A stretch of 64,000 nucleotides of DNA from positions 62,001-126,000 of the forward strand of contig NZ_JAGKJJ010000019.1 in NCBI RefSeq assembly GCF_020329505.1. Direction: 5' to 3'. The notes beneath the pieces were generated by a model. It made no database searches. It was not told where the DNA came from and saw nothing but the letters and a program-made list of their open reading frames with translations. Positions within the stretch are counted from its first letter, which is position 1; each line of letters begins with the position of its first letter. This DNA comes from Bradyrhizobium semiaridum (GTDB lineage Bacteria; Pseudomonadota; Alphaproteobacteria; Rhizobiales; Xanthobacteraceae). The position numbers were made by a program, and so were the translations under genes. Below, in pieces: positions 57,274 through 64,000 of the stretch.

Positions 57274-58245
57274 ATGCCCTCCATGACCGAATGGAAAGTG
57301 CCCCCGGCCTTTCAGCCCCGTCCCGAAGATTACCGCTTCGATCTCGATCGCGCGCTGATGAGTGTGGTCGGGCTGCATTCGATCATTCCGCCTGATGCTT
57401 TCAGCGCCGAGACGCTCGGCACCGAGCGCGTCGGCAACGGCGTCTTGATCGACGACGGGCTGGTGCTGACGATCGGCTATCTGATCACCGAGGCCGAGGC
57501 GGTGTGGCTGCATCTCGGCGACGGCCGCGTGGTCGAGGGCCATGCGCTCGGCTTCGATTTCGAATCCGGCTTCGGCCTGGTGCAGGCGCTTGGCCGGCCC
57601 GGCATCGCGCCGCTGCCGATCGGCTCGTCGGCCGCGACGCGGGTCGGCGACAACGTCGTGGTCGGCGGCGCCGGCGGCCGTACCCGCTCGGTGGCGAGCC
57701 AGATCGTGGCGAAGCAGGAATTCGCCGGCTACTGGGAGTATCTGCTGGACGAGGCGATCTTCACCTATCCGTCGCACCCGAACTGGGGCGGCTGCGGGTT
57801 GATCTCCGACAGCGGCGAACTGATCGGCATCGGCTCGCTGCAGCTCGAACGCGAGCGCGGCGGGCGCGCCGAGCACGTCAACATGATCGTGCCGATCGAT
57901 CTGCTCGGCCCCGTGATCGGCGACCTGCGCAAGTTCGGTCGCGTCAACAAGCCGTCGCGGCCGTGGCTCGGCATGTACACCACCGACATCGACAACCGCG
58001 TCGTCGTGGTCGGCATCGCCAGCAAGGGCCCGGCGGCGCGCGCCGAGCTGAAGACCGGCGACGTCATCCTCGCTGTCGGCGGTGACAAGGTCACCAGCCA
58101 GATCGGCTTCTACCGCAAGCTCTGGTCGCTCGGCTCCGCCGGCGTCGACGTCCCGCTCACCGTCTACCATGAAGGCGTCACCTTTGACGTGACGCTGACC
58201 TCGATCGACCGCGCGCGGCTGTTGAAGGCGCCAAGATTGCACTAG
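57274..58245 (+). CDS. HtrA-like protein with PDZ domain lacking all three catalytic residues
   Basis: This 323-aa protein has the double beta-barrel trypsin-like fold of S1C proteases followed by a PDZ domain (about residues 225-320; RPWLGMYTTDIDNRVVVVGIASKGPAARAELKTGDVILAVGG). Compared with HtrA, the His of VLTNNHVI is Tyr69 in VLTIGYLI, the Asp of DPRTDLAVL falls on Gly99 in DFESGFGLV, and the Ser of GNSGG is Trp171 in PNWGGCG. So it should not cleave peptides by the usual mechanism. No signal peptide is present, so it appears cytoplasmic. GGAG seven bases before the ATG at 57274 supports this start over the GTG at 57238. It is 11 bases upstream of an esterase gene, probably in one operon. 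Confidence 0.85.
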   Translation: MPSMTEWKVPPAFQPRPEDYRFDLDRALMSVVGLHSIIPPDAFSAETLGTERVGNGVLIDDGLVLTIGYLITEAEAVWLHLGDGRVVEGHALGFDFESGFGLVQALGRPGIAPLPIGSSAATRVGDNVVVGGAGGRTRSVASQIVAKQEFAGYWEYLLDEAIFTYPSHPNWGGCGLISDSGELIGIGSLQLERERGGRAEHVNMIVPIDLLGPVIGDLRKFGRVNKPSRPWLGMYTTDIDNRVVVVGIASKGPAARAELKTGDVILAVGGDKVTSQIGFYRKLWSLGSAGVDVPLTVYHEGVTFDVTLTSIDRARLLKAPRLH

Positions 58246-58256
58246 GATTCCCGCGC

Positions 58257-59339
58257 ATGACCGACGCCGTGATTGACGACATCGTGGCCGTGCTGCCGTC
58301 GCTGCTGCAGACGCTGGAATCGCTGTCGTTTGTCGCGCGCAATCTCAACCCCGCTGAGTTCGGCAACGTCATGCAGATTGCGGGCGAGCCGGACGAGACG
58401 CTGCAGGCGGTGAAGCCGCGGCTGGCCGAATGGCCCGAGAAATTCGCGCACATCAAGACGGCGCTGGAGGCATCGACCGATGCAGCGCTTGCCGGCTATG
58501 CGGGATTGCGCGCGGTGCAGAACGGCGAAGGCGATCTCGTCAGCGTGTTCCGCGCGCTGCGCTATCTGCCGCGGGCGCAGGAGGCGCTCTATCCGCTGAC
58601 CGAGCTGCCGCCGGTCAGCGGCTTCTTCATCGCGCCCGATCTGCGCGAGGACGCCGAATTGCAGGCGAAGCTCGCGGCCGTACCGAACGACGACACCGGC
58701 ATCTTCCATGAAGGCAACGAGCCGGGCAGCAGCGGCGGCTTCTCGATGTACGTGCCGGAATATTACACGCCGGATCGCGCCTGGCCGCTGGTGATGGCCC
58801 TGCATGGCGGCAGCGGCAACGGCCGCGGTTTCCTTTGGAGCTGGCTGCGCGACGCACGCAGCCGCGGCGCCATCCTGATCGCGCCAACCGCGACGGGACA
58901 GACCTGGGCGCTGATGGGTGAGGACACCGACACGCCGAACCTCAACCGCATCCTCGACCAGGTACAGGGGCGCTGGAATGTCGACGAGACCCGGCTGCTG
59001 CTGACCGGCATGAGCGACGGCGGCACGTTCAGCTACGTCTCAGGACTCGACGGCGCATCACGCTTCACGCATCTGGCGCCGGTTGCCGCAACGTTTCATC
59101 CGCTGATGGCGGAGATGGCCGATGCTGAGCGGCTGCGCGGCTTGCCGGTCTTCATCACCCACGGCGTGCTCGACTGGATGTTCCCGGTGCAGACCGCGCG
59201 GCAAACCCAGGGACTGCTATCGGCCGCGGGCGCCAGGGTGACCTATCGCGAAATCGACGACCTCAGTCACTGCTATCCGCGGGAGATCAATGCGGAGATT
59301 TTACGGTGGCTGAATGGCGAACACGCCGCCGATGCCTGA
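58257..59339 (+). CDS. Alpha/beta hydrolase, PHB-depolymerase/LpqC-like esterase
   Basis: This 360-aa protein has a helical N-terminal extension (about residues 1-145) unlike standard esterases, then an alpha/beta hydrolase domain. It has YVPEYYTPDRAWPLVMALHGGSGNGRGFLWSW (oxyanion HGG), the nucleophile elbow TGMSDGGTFSY (Ser in G-x-S-x-G), Asp in ITHGVLDWMFPVQTAR and His in DDLSHCYPREI. So the triad is complete. No signal peptide is seen, so it acts in the cytoplasm. It follows the HtrA-like gene by 11 bases. The substrate is unknown; phospholipase or carboxylesterase activity is possible. Confidence 0.88.
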   Translation: MTDAVIDDIVAVLPSLLQTLESLSFVARNLNPAEFGNVMQIAGEPDETLQAVKPRLAEWPEKFAHIKTALEASTDAALAGYAGLRAVQNGEGDLVSVFRALRYLPRAQEALYPLTELPPVSGFFIAPDLREDAELQAKLAAVPNDDTGIFHEGNEPGSSGGFSMYVPEYYTPDRAWPLVMALHGGSGNGRGFLWSWLRDARSRGAILIAPTATGQTWALMGEDTDTPNLNRILDQVQGRWNVDETRLLLTGMSDGGTFSYVSGLDGASRFTHLAPVAATFHPLMAEMADAERLRGLPVFITHGVLDWMFPVQTARQTQGLLSAAGARVTYREIDDLSHCYPREINAEILRWLNGEHAADA

Positions 59340-59351
59340 GACATTCCCTCC

Positions 59352-59438
59352 CCGTCATTGCGAGGAACGAAGCGACGAAGCAATCCATGCCTCAGCTTGT
59401 GGCCCAATGGATTGCTTCGCTTCGCTCGCAATGAAGGG
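59352..59438. repeat. CGTCATTGCGAGGAACGAAGC repeat
   Basis: CATTGCGAGGAACGAAGC..GCAATCCAT faces ATGGATTGC..TTCGCTCGCAATG. This is a familiar inverted-repeat element between the convergent esterase and SDR genes, and a possible bidirectional terminator. Fragments of the same kind lie at 62517-62577. Confidence 0.75.
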
Positions 59439-59450
59439 ATAGATAGAGTC

Positions 59451-60350
59451 TTACTCATTCACCCGCGGCTTGAGCAGGTCCGAGAAGCCGACCCGGTGCA
59501 GCATCTCATTGCGGACGCGGTCGATCACGGCGAAGGCGACTTCGGCGCCGTCCTGGGTCGGGTCGATGTGGACGCGGAACGGACGCTTGCCGAACGGCGT
59601 GTCGACCACCTTGACGATCGCATCTGCCACCGATGATGGGTCGGCATCCGCAGGGACGATCGCCGAAAACGCCTGCATGATCTCTTTGCCGAAGCCGGCA
59701 TAGGGTCCCGCTTCGTATTCGGCGACGCGTGCCGCGTCGGCGGGATGGCCGGAATGCGCGAAGTGATTGGTGCCGCCGGTGAAGGCGCCGGGCACGATGA
59801 TCGAGGTCTCGATGCCCCAGCGCGACAGCTCGCGGGCATAGATCACCGCCATCGCATCCATACCGGCCTTCGCCGCGAAGTACGGCGCGAGATAGGGCGG
59901 CGTGCCGCCGGCCGAGCTGGAGCTCGACACCCAGACCACAAGTCCCCTGCCCTGCTTGCGCAGCTGCGGCAACGCGGCGCGGTTGACGCGCTGGGTCGAG
60001 AGCACGTTGACGTCATAGAGCTCGGCAAGCTGCTCGGGCGTGAATGCTTCCGCCGGGCCGAACACCATGTGGCCAGCATTGTGCATCACGACGTCGAGGC
60101 GTCCTTCTTCGGCTACGATCTGCGCGATCGCGGCGTCGACCGAGGTCTGCGAGCCGACATCGAGTTCGAGCGCGCGCAGGTCGACATTGTTGTCGTGGGC
60201 GAACTCCTCAACATCGGCGGCCGCGGCGGCGTTGCGGCCGGTGGTGTGGCGCATCGAGGCATAGACGGTGTGGCCGGCCTTGGCGAGCGCGTTGGCAGTG
60301 AGACGGCCGAAGCCACTGGAGGCGCCGGTGATAACGATGACCTGCTTCAT
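59451..60350 (-). CDS. SDR family oxidoreductase
   Basis: This 299-aa short-chain dehydrogenase has cofactor motif TGASSGFG (about residues 8-15), an Arg in ASMRHTTGRN favouring NADP(H), HNAGHMV, SSSSSAGG with the catalytic Ser, and YFAAKAGMD with the catalytic Tyr-Lys. It is longer than minimal SDRs owing to a C-terminal lobe (DPSSVADAIVKVVDTPFGKRPFRVHIDPT). It follows the second SDR gene, with 57 bases between, and both would be controlled by the divergent LysR gene. Substrate unknown. Confidence 0.88.
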   Translation of the reverse strand: MKQVIVITGASSGFGRLTANALAKAGHTVYASMRHTTGRNAAAAADVEEFAHDNNVDLRALELDVGSQTSVDAAIAQIVAEEGRLDVVMHNAGHMVFGPAEAFTPEQLAELYDVNVLSTQRVNRAALPQLRKQGRGLVVWVSSSSSAGGTPPYLAPYFAAKAGMDAMAVIYARELSRWGIETSIIVPGAFTGGTNHFAHSGHPADAARVAEYEAGPYAGFGKEIMQAFSAIVPADADPSSVADAIVKVVDTPFGKRPFRVHIDPTQDGAEVAFAVIDRVRNEMLHRVGFSDLLKPRVNE

Positions 60351-60407
60351 GACAAATATCCTTTTTGGTCTTGATTGAACGAGAGGTTGAAGGCGTGATT
60401 GCGAAGC

Positions 60408-61148
60408 TCAGACCAGACCGCCATTGGCGCGCAGGGTCTGGCCGTTGATCCAGGAGCCGTCGGGACCGGCTAGGAACGACACGGCGCTGGCGATATCGGC
60501 GGGCGTGCCGAGTCGCTCCAGCGGCACCTGCTTGGCAAAGTGGTCGATCAACTCCTCCGACTTGCCGTGCAGGAACAGGTCGGTCGCGGTCGGACCGGGC
60601 GCCACTGCATTCACGGTGATGCTGCGGCCGCGCAATTCCTTGGACAGGATCGCGGTTAGCGATTCGATCGCCGCCTTGGTCGCGACATAGACGCCGTAGG
60701 TTTCAAGCCTGGTGCCGACCAGGCTGGTCGAGGTATTGATGATGCGTCCGCCGTTGCGCAGCCGGCGGGCCGCCTCGCGCATGGTATTGAAGCTGCCCTT
60801 CAGGTTGATCGCGACGTGCTGATCGAACATCGCATCGTCGCTGTCGGCGATCTCGCTGAGCTTCATGATGCCGGCGTTGTTGACCAGCACGTCGACGCCG
60901 CCGAACGCCGCTTCCGCCGCATCGAACATGCCGCGTACCGCGTTGGGGTCGCTGACATCGGCCTTCGCGGTCAGCGCCCGGCCGCCGGCGGCTTCGATGC
61001 GGTCGGCAACCGCCTGCGCGGCGTTGGCGTCGCCGGAGTAGTTGATGACGACGGTGAAGCCGTCCCTGGCGAGCCGTTCGGCCACGGCAGCACCGATCCC
61101 ACGCGAAGCGCCCGTTATCAGAGCTACCTTATTGTTTTGGGTGGTCAT
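60408..61148 (-). CDS. SDR family oxidoreductase, FabG-like
   Basis: This 246-aa short-chain dehydrogenase has TGASRGIGAAVA (about residues 12-23), NYSGDANAAQAV, NNAGIMK, SLVG with the catalytic Ser, YGVYVATKAAIE with the Tyr-Lys pair, VAPGPTATDLF and the C-terminal GSWINGQTLRANGG. It resembles 3-oxoacyl-ACP reductases and glucose dehydrogenases. The start is the ATG at 61148 (MTTQNNK), with GGAGAACG in front; the longer form overlaps the lysR promoter. It is divergent from the lysR gene, a very common target arrangement. Confidence 0.88.
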   Translation of the reverse strand: MTTQNNKVALITGASRGIGAAVAERLARDGFTVVINYSGDANAAQAVADRIEAAGGRALTAKADVSDPNAVRGMFDAAEAAFGGVDVLVNNAGIMKLSEIADSDDAMFDQHVAINLKGSFNTMREAARRLRNGGRIINTSTSLVGTRLETYGVYVATKAAIESLTAILSKELRGRSITVNAVAPGPTATDLFLHGKSEELIDHFAKQVPLERLGTPADIASAVSFLAGPDGSWINGQTLRANGGLV

Positions 61149-61213
61149 TTTCGTTCTCCATCGGGTTGTGCGGGCCAGCCGCGTTCGATGGAAGGACCGT
61201 ATGACTTGGCGCC

Positions 61214-61262
61214 ATCCGAATAATCGTGCATTCTCTGGCATCACTATTCGTTATTGTCGGAT
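61214..61262. promoter_or_regulatory. Candidate LysR binding region between SDR and lysR genes
   Basis: ATCCGAATAAT faces ATTGTCGGAT in the 120-base divergent gap, with further half-sites GAATAAT and ACTATTC between. LysR proteins typically bind such interrupted palindromes in divergent gaps and control both directions. The right half lies 7 bases before the lysR start codon. Confidence 0.5.
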
Positions 61263-61268
61263 AATGGC

Positions 61269-62156
61269 ATGGACCGGTTCGATGCGATGCGGGTGTTCAC
61301 GCGCGTGGTGGAGCGGCGCAGCTTTTCGCTCGCGGCCGACGACCTCGGGCTGCCGCGCTCGACGGTGACGGATGCAGTGAAGGGGCTGGAGGCGCGGCTC
61401 GGCGTGCGGCTGCTCGAACGCACCACGCGCACGGTGCGCCCGACGCTCGACGGCGAGGCGCACTATCGCCGCTGCCTGGCACTGATCGCGGATCTGGAAG
61501 ATGCCGAAGGCGCGTTCGGCGGCGCGCGGCCGAAGGGCCTGCTGCGGCTCGAGGTGCAGGGCACCTTGGCGCGGCGCTTCCTCTTGCCGAACCTGCCGGG
61601 CTTCCTCGCCGAATATCCCGACATCGAGATCAACATGAGCGAGAGCGACCGCTGGGTCGATCTGATCCGCGAGGGCGTTGACTGCGTGCTGCGCTTCGGC
61701 CAGTTGCCCGACAGCGACATGATCGCGCGCGAGGTGACGATGCTGGAGCGGCTGACCTGCGCCACGCCGGAATATTTCGCGCGCTTCGGCACACCCACCG
61801 ACCCGTTTGCGCTCGATGGCCATCGCATGATCGGTATCCGCTCGCTAACGACTGGACGCTTGCGGCCGATGGAGTTTTTGGTCGATGGCGCGCTCAAGCA
61901 GTTTCCGTTGCCCGCTACGATGTCTGTCACCGGCCCCGAGAGTTATCTCGCCAGCGCGAAGCTTGGCCTCGGCCTCGTGCAGGTGCCGCGCTTCCATGCC
62001 GAAGCCGACTTGACGCAGGGCACGTTGGTCGAGGTGCTGCAACACTGTCCGCCGCCATCAGTGCCGGTATCCTTGCTCTATCCCCGCAACCGCCAGCTCT
62101 CGCCACGCGTTCGCGTGTTCATCGACTATGTGATGCGCGCATTCGGGCGGAACTGA
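61269..62156 (+). CDS. LysR family transcriptional regulator
   Basis: This 295-aa regulator has an N-terminal winged helix (MDRFDAMRVFTRVVERRSFSLAADDLGLPRSTVTDAVKGLEARLGVRLLERTTRTVRPT) and a C-terminal periplasmic-binding-protein-like effector domain (about 90-290; LRLEVQGTLARRFLLPNLPGFLAEYPDIEINMSESDRWVDLIREGVDCVLRFG). I use the ATG at 61269; a TTG at 61254 is less likely. It is divergent from the two SDR genes, which are its probable targets. The effector is unknown. Confidence 0.93.
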   Translation: MDRFDAMRVFTRVVERRSFSLAADDLGLPRSTVTDAVKGLEARLGVRLLERTTRTVRPTLDGEAHYRRCLALIADLEDAEGAFGGARPKGLLRLEVQGTLARRFLLPNLPGFLAEYPDIEINMSESDRWVDLIREGVDCVLRFGQLPDSDMIAREVTMLERLTCATPEYFARFGTPTDPFALDGHRMIGIRSLTTGRLRPMEFLVDGALKQFPLPATMSVTGPESYLASAKLGLGLVQVPRFHAEADLTQGTLVEVLQHCPPPSVPVSLLYPRNRQLSPRVRVFIDYVMRAFGRN

Positions 62157-62216
62157 CGGCGCGGCGGAACCAGCACCGGAGCGCCGACGTTATCCGTTCA
62201 ACACCGGAGGTTTCTG

Positions 62217-62423
62217 ATGCGAGTCTTTCTCGGAATGATCTTGGGTGCGCTGCTGCTGGTTTGCGGCGTCTATGTCGTCGATTCCATGCGGACGTCGAGC
62301 GTCGCGAGCGGGCAGACCGCGCAGGAGACCCGCACCATCGTCAATTGGGACGTCGCCGCCCAGGACTGGAACATGCTGAAGACGCGCGCCCACGAGGAAT
62401 GGACCAAGATTGCCTCGAAGTAG
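62217..62423 (+). CDS. Small single-pass membrane protein, unknown function
   Basis: This 68-aa protein starts with a hydrophobic helix (about residues 3-22, VFLGMILGALLLVCGVYVVD), then a polar C-terminal part (TIVNWDVAAQDWNMLKTRAHEEWTKIASK) with a Trp-rich helix. The N-terminal helix may be a signal anchor. GGAGG lies 7 bases before the ATG, a strong ribosome-binding site, and a perfect terminator follows at 62458, so the gene is well delimited. I recognise no family. Confidence 0.75.
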   Translation: MRVFLGMILGALLLVCGVYVVDSMRTSSVASGQTAQETRTIVNWDVAAQDWNMLKTRAHEEWTKIASK

Positions 62424-62457
62424 CGGCGCCCGTCCAAGCGTCGACACCCGAACGAAT

Positions 62458-62481
62458 GGCCTCTCCCATCCGGGAGAGGCC
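62458..62481 (+). terminator. Terminator of the 68-aa membrane protein gene
   Basis: GGCCTCTCCC and GGGAGAGGCC form a perfect 10-bp stem with a 4-base ATCC loop, 35 bases after the stop codon, followed by ATGATTTATG (weak T-run). Confidence 0.7.
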
Positions 62482-62599
62482 ATGATTTATGGCCGAAACG
62501 CGTCAGCGTTCTCTCGATTGCTTCGCTTACATCAAGCGCGGGTCGGCCTTGGGCCGGTGCTAAACTCGCAATGACGGGCAGATATTGGCGACGACTGCC

Positions 62600-63280
62600 T
62601 CAGTTGTTCTCGATCTTGCGGCCCATGTTCGCCTTGCGGGCGTCGGCGATCACCTGTTCGAACTGATCCATGCTGAGCGCGCCGGGGACGCGGTACTTGC
62701 CGACGATGAAGGACGGCGTGCCGTTGAAGCCGAAGGCTTCGGCCTGCTCGTTGTTGCGTGCAAGCAGAGCGTCGATCGCCTTGGCATTGGCGTCGAGATC
62801 CTTCTTCAGGCGGTCCATGTCGAGGCCGGCGCCGGAGAGCAGCTCGGCGATCCGCGGCTCGGTGATGCGCGAGTTGACCGAGATCATCGCCTCATGGGCG
62901 GCTTCGAACTTGTTCTGATATTTCGCCGCCAGCGCCATCCGCGCGGCGACCTTGGACACCGGCCCGAGGATCGGCCAGTCCTTCAGCACCAGCCGGACCT
63001 TGCCGTCGTCCTGCACCACCTGGCGGAGCTCCGGCGCGAGCTTGCGGCAATAGGGGCAGTTGTAGTCGAACCATTCGACGATGGTGATGTCGCCGGTGGG
63101 ATTGCCGATCACCGGAATATCCGGATCGCGCAGCACCTGCGCCTCGGTCAAAACCTTGTCGTCGTCCTCGGCACGCGCGGGCACTGCCGGCAGCAGCGCG
63201 AGGCCGGCACCGAGCAGGCCGAGCGCAACGCGGCGGCTGGGGCCGGAATTGACCAGAGGTGATGTCGTCTGCTGCTTCAT
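62600..63280 (-). CDS. DsbA-like thioredoxin-fold thiol oxidoreductase
   Basis: This 226-aa exported protein has a Tat-like or Sec signal (SRRVALGLLGAGLALLPAVPARA) and a mature DsbA domain with the active-site CPYC in WFDYNCPYCRKLAPEL (about residues 69-84) and the cis-proline in NGTPSFIVGKYRVPG. It would form or rearrange disulfides in the periplasm. The family is COG1651-like (a DsbG/BdbD-type group) rather than classical DsbA. No DsbB gene is near. The start has no nearby alternative. Confidence 0.92.
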   Translation of the reverse strand: MKQQTTSPLVNSGPSRRVALGLLGAGLALLPAVPARAEDDDKVLTEAQVLRDPDIPVIGNPTGDITIVEWFDYNCPYCRKLAPELRQVVQDDGKVRLVLKDWPILGPVSKVAARMALAAKYQNKFEAAHEAMISVNSRITEPRIAELLSGAGLDMDRLKKDLDANAKAIDALLARNNEQAEAFGFNGTPSFIVGKYRVPGALSMDQFEQVIADARKANMGRKIENN

Positions 63281-63310
63281 GACTGGCTTTCGCGAGGGCC
63301 CTTTGCCGTT

Positions 63311-63403
63311 TTACGCTCGGGGCACATGGATGTTACGCAGCAGCATATAGACCGCCGCGAGAACAATCGCAGCCGCAAAAGACAATAATGAGGCGTCCGG
63401 CAA
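63311..63403 (-). CDS. Possible 30-aa single-helix membrane peptide
   Basis: A short frame reads PDASLLSFAAAIVLAAVYML followed by LRNIHVPRA, one clean transmembrane helix with a basic end, just after the PaaI thioesterase gene on the same strand. The frame is open further upstream, overlapping the thioesterase end; the only internal start is a TTG at 63403 without a good ribosome-binding site. The hydrophobic-then-basic pattern in a gap otherwise without features makes a small gene plausible but unproven. Confidence 0.3.
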   Translation of the reverse strand: MPDASLLSFAAAIVLAAVYMLLRNIHVPRA

Positions 63404-63447
63404 GCTGAAAGCCGCCGGGCGGTGGCTCCAGACGGAGGAACTGGCGT

Positions 63448-63903
63448 CTATTTTGGCGGCTGCTCCCGCCGCTGCAACGCCATCAGCGTGCCGGTCATGG
63501 TCGCAACCAGGGTCTTGGCGCCGTCCTGCACGGCATAGGCCTTGCCGTCGCAGACCGTCAGCGTGCGGCCAGGCTTGACCACGACGCCGCGGAACAGGAA
63601 GCGCTCACCGCGCGCCGGTGCCAGGAGGTTGGTCTTGAACTCCACGGTGAGGATGTCGGAGCCCTCCGGCATCAGCGTGAAAGCGGCAATGCCGCAGGCA
63701 TTGTCGAGGCCCGCCGTGATGACGCCGGCATGCACGAAGCCATTCTGCTGGGTGAACTCGGGCGCATAGGACATCGCGAGATCGACCTCGCCCGGCTCTA
63801 GGCGCGCGATCGAGATGCCGAGCGTCTGCATCGCGCGCTGCTGCGCGAACGTCGCGGTTGCGGCCGCGTGGTAGTCGGGATTCTTCGGCGCGAAGCTCGA
63901 CAT
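63448..63903 (-). CDS. PaaI family thioesterase
   Basis: This 151-aa hot-dog fold protein has the PaaI-type pattern: LGISIARLEPGEVDLAMSYAPEFTQQNGFVHAGVITAGLDNACGIAAFTLMPEG (catalytic region FVHAGVITAGLDNA), EFKTNLLAPARGERFLFRGVVVKPGRTLTVCDGKAYA and VATMTGTLMAL. It would hydrolyse acyl- or aryl-CoA thioesters. I use the ATG at 63903 (MSSFAPKNPD), which lies 5 bases after the stop of the gene running in from the window edge, so they are probably co-transcribed. Confidence 0.9.
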   Translation of the reverse strand: MSSFAPKNPDYHAAATATFAQQRAMQTLGISIARLEPGEVDLAMSYAPEFTQQNGFVHAGVITAGLDNACGIAAFTLMPEGSDILTVEFKTNLLAPARGERFLFRGVVVKPGRTLTVCDGKAYAVQDGAKTLVATMTGTLMALQRREQPPK

Positions 63904-63908
63904 GCCGG

Positions 63909-64000
63909 TCACGCGGTCACGGGTTCTGACGGCACGAGGTGCTGCATCGCGGCGTAGCGGATCGCCGGCGCGAACGGGGTCGACTTGCGTTCGGCGCGAT
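63909..64000 (-). CDS. C-terminal end of a gene continuing beyond the window
   Basis: The last 30 codons of a minus-strand gene are visible (ending STPFAPAIRYAAMQHLVPSE then PVTA), with the stop at 63909-63911. This is too short to identify. It is just upstream of the PaaI thioesterase gene and likely in the same operon. Confidence 0.6.
   Translation of the reverse strand, partial: RAERKSTPFAPAIRYAAMQHLVPSEPVTA

Overview
The window looks like a chromosomal segment of a Bradyrhizobium-type alphaproteobacterium (Nitrobacteraceae). The grounds are very high GC, the gene families and their order (ruvC-ruvA-ruvB-ybgC, tkt-gap-pgk-fba, zapA-6S RNA-5-formyl-THF ligase), and many short palindromic intergenic repeats of the kind that fill Bradyrhizobium and Rhodopseudomonas genomes. 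I see no prophage, insertion sequence, CRISPR array, tRNA or rRNA. About 64 protein genes are supported, two of them visibly broken. This is an identification by family and synteny; no database was searched.

Layout. 1-6.2 kb: a small membrane protein, an MgtC-family protein, then a minus-strand zinc acquisition operon read from 6.13 kb down to 1.3 kb. It encodes a histidine-rich 63-aa membrane protein, an ABC ATPase, a permease, a zinc-binding protein, a CobW-type GTPase and a WD40 protein. A perfect Zur-box-like palindrome lies just upstream. 6.3-11.4 kb: serine acetyltransferase, a DUF2852 protein and a TetR regulator with matching 19-bp palindromes upstream of each, three YCII-family proteins and a glutathione S-transferase. 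11.7-16.2 kb: an SDR enzyme, cobalamin nucleotide-loop assembly genes (cobC-like and cobS divergent from cobT) and two small proteins. 16.4-20 kb: VOC, SRPBCC and DoxX proteins, and an ECF42-like sigma factor overlapping its DGPF/YCII partner.

20.2-24.4 kb: a hydroxyacid dehydrogenase, a TetR regulator, a 5'-truncated glutathione transferase, a DUF1348 protein, ybgC and a metallophosphoesterase with an internal deletion. 24.7-28.2 kb: ruvB, ruvA, ruvC and a YebC regulator. 28.4-31.8 kb: two soluble chemoreceptor-like proteins, one with a PilZ-like segment. 32-34.7 kb: ymdB-like phosphoesterase, 5-formyl-THF cyclo-ligase, a probable 6S RNA, zapA and a DUF4164 protein.

35-44.9 kb: a plus-strand central carbon block (transketolase, GAPDH, phosphoglycerate kinase, class II aldolase, class I aldolase), then a ThiE/TenI-like protein, a Sel1-repeat protein and an inositol monophosphatase. 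44.9-53.2 kb: a lone RecF/OLD-like ATPase, an RND efflux pump with its adaptor, and an ExbB/MotA-like plus OmpA/MotB-like pair. 53.3-64 kb: GNAT, two small secreted proteins, a PilZ protein, an acid-CoA ligase, an HtrA-like protein lacking all three catalytic residues, an esterase, two SDR enzymes with a divergent LysR, a DsbA-like thioredoxin and a PaaI thioesterase.

The best candidates for something little described are the zinc operon with its histidine-rich membrane microprotein, the HtrA pseudoprotease followed closely by an esterase, the TetR/DUF2852 pair joined by matching operators, and the PilZ-bearing soluble chemoreceptor pair. The repeat palindromes also repay attention: some occur as facing pairs and some sit exactly where terminators are expected.
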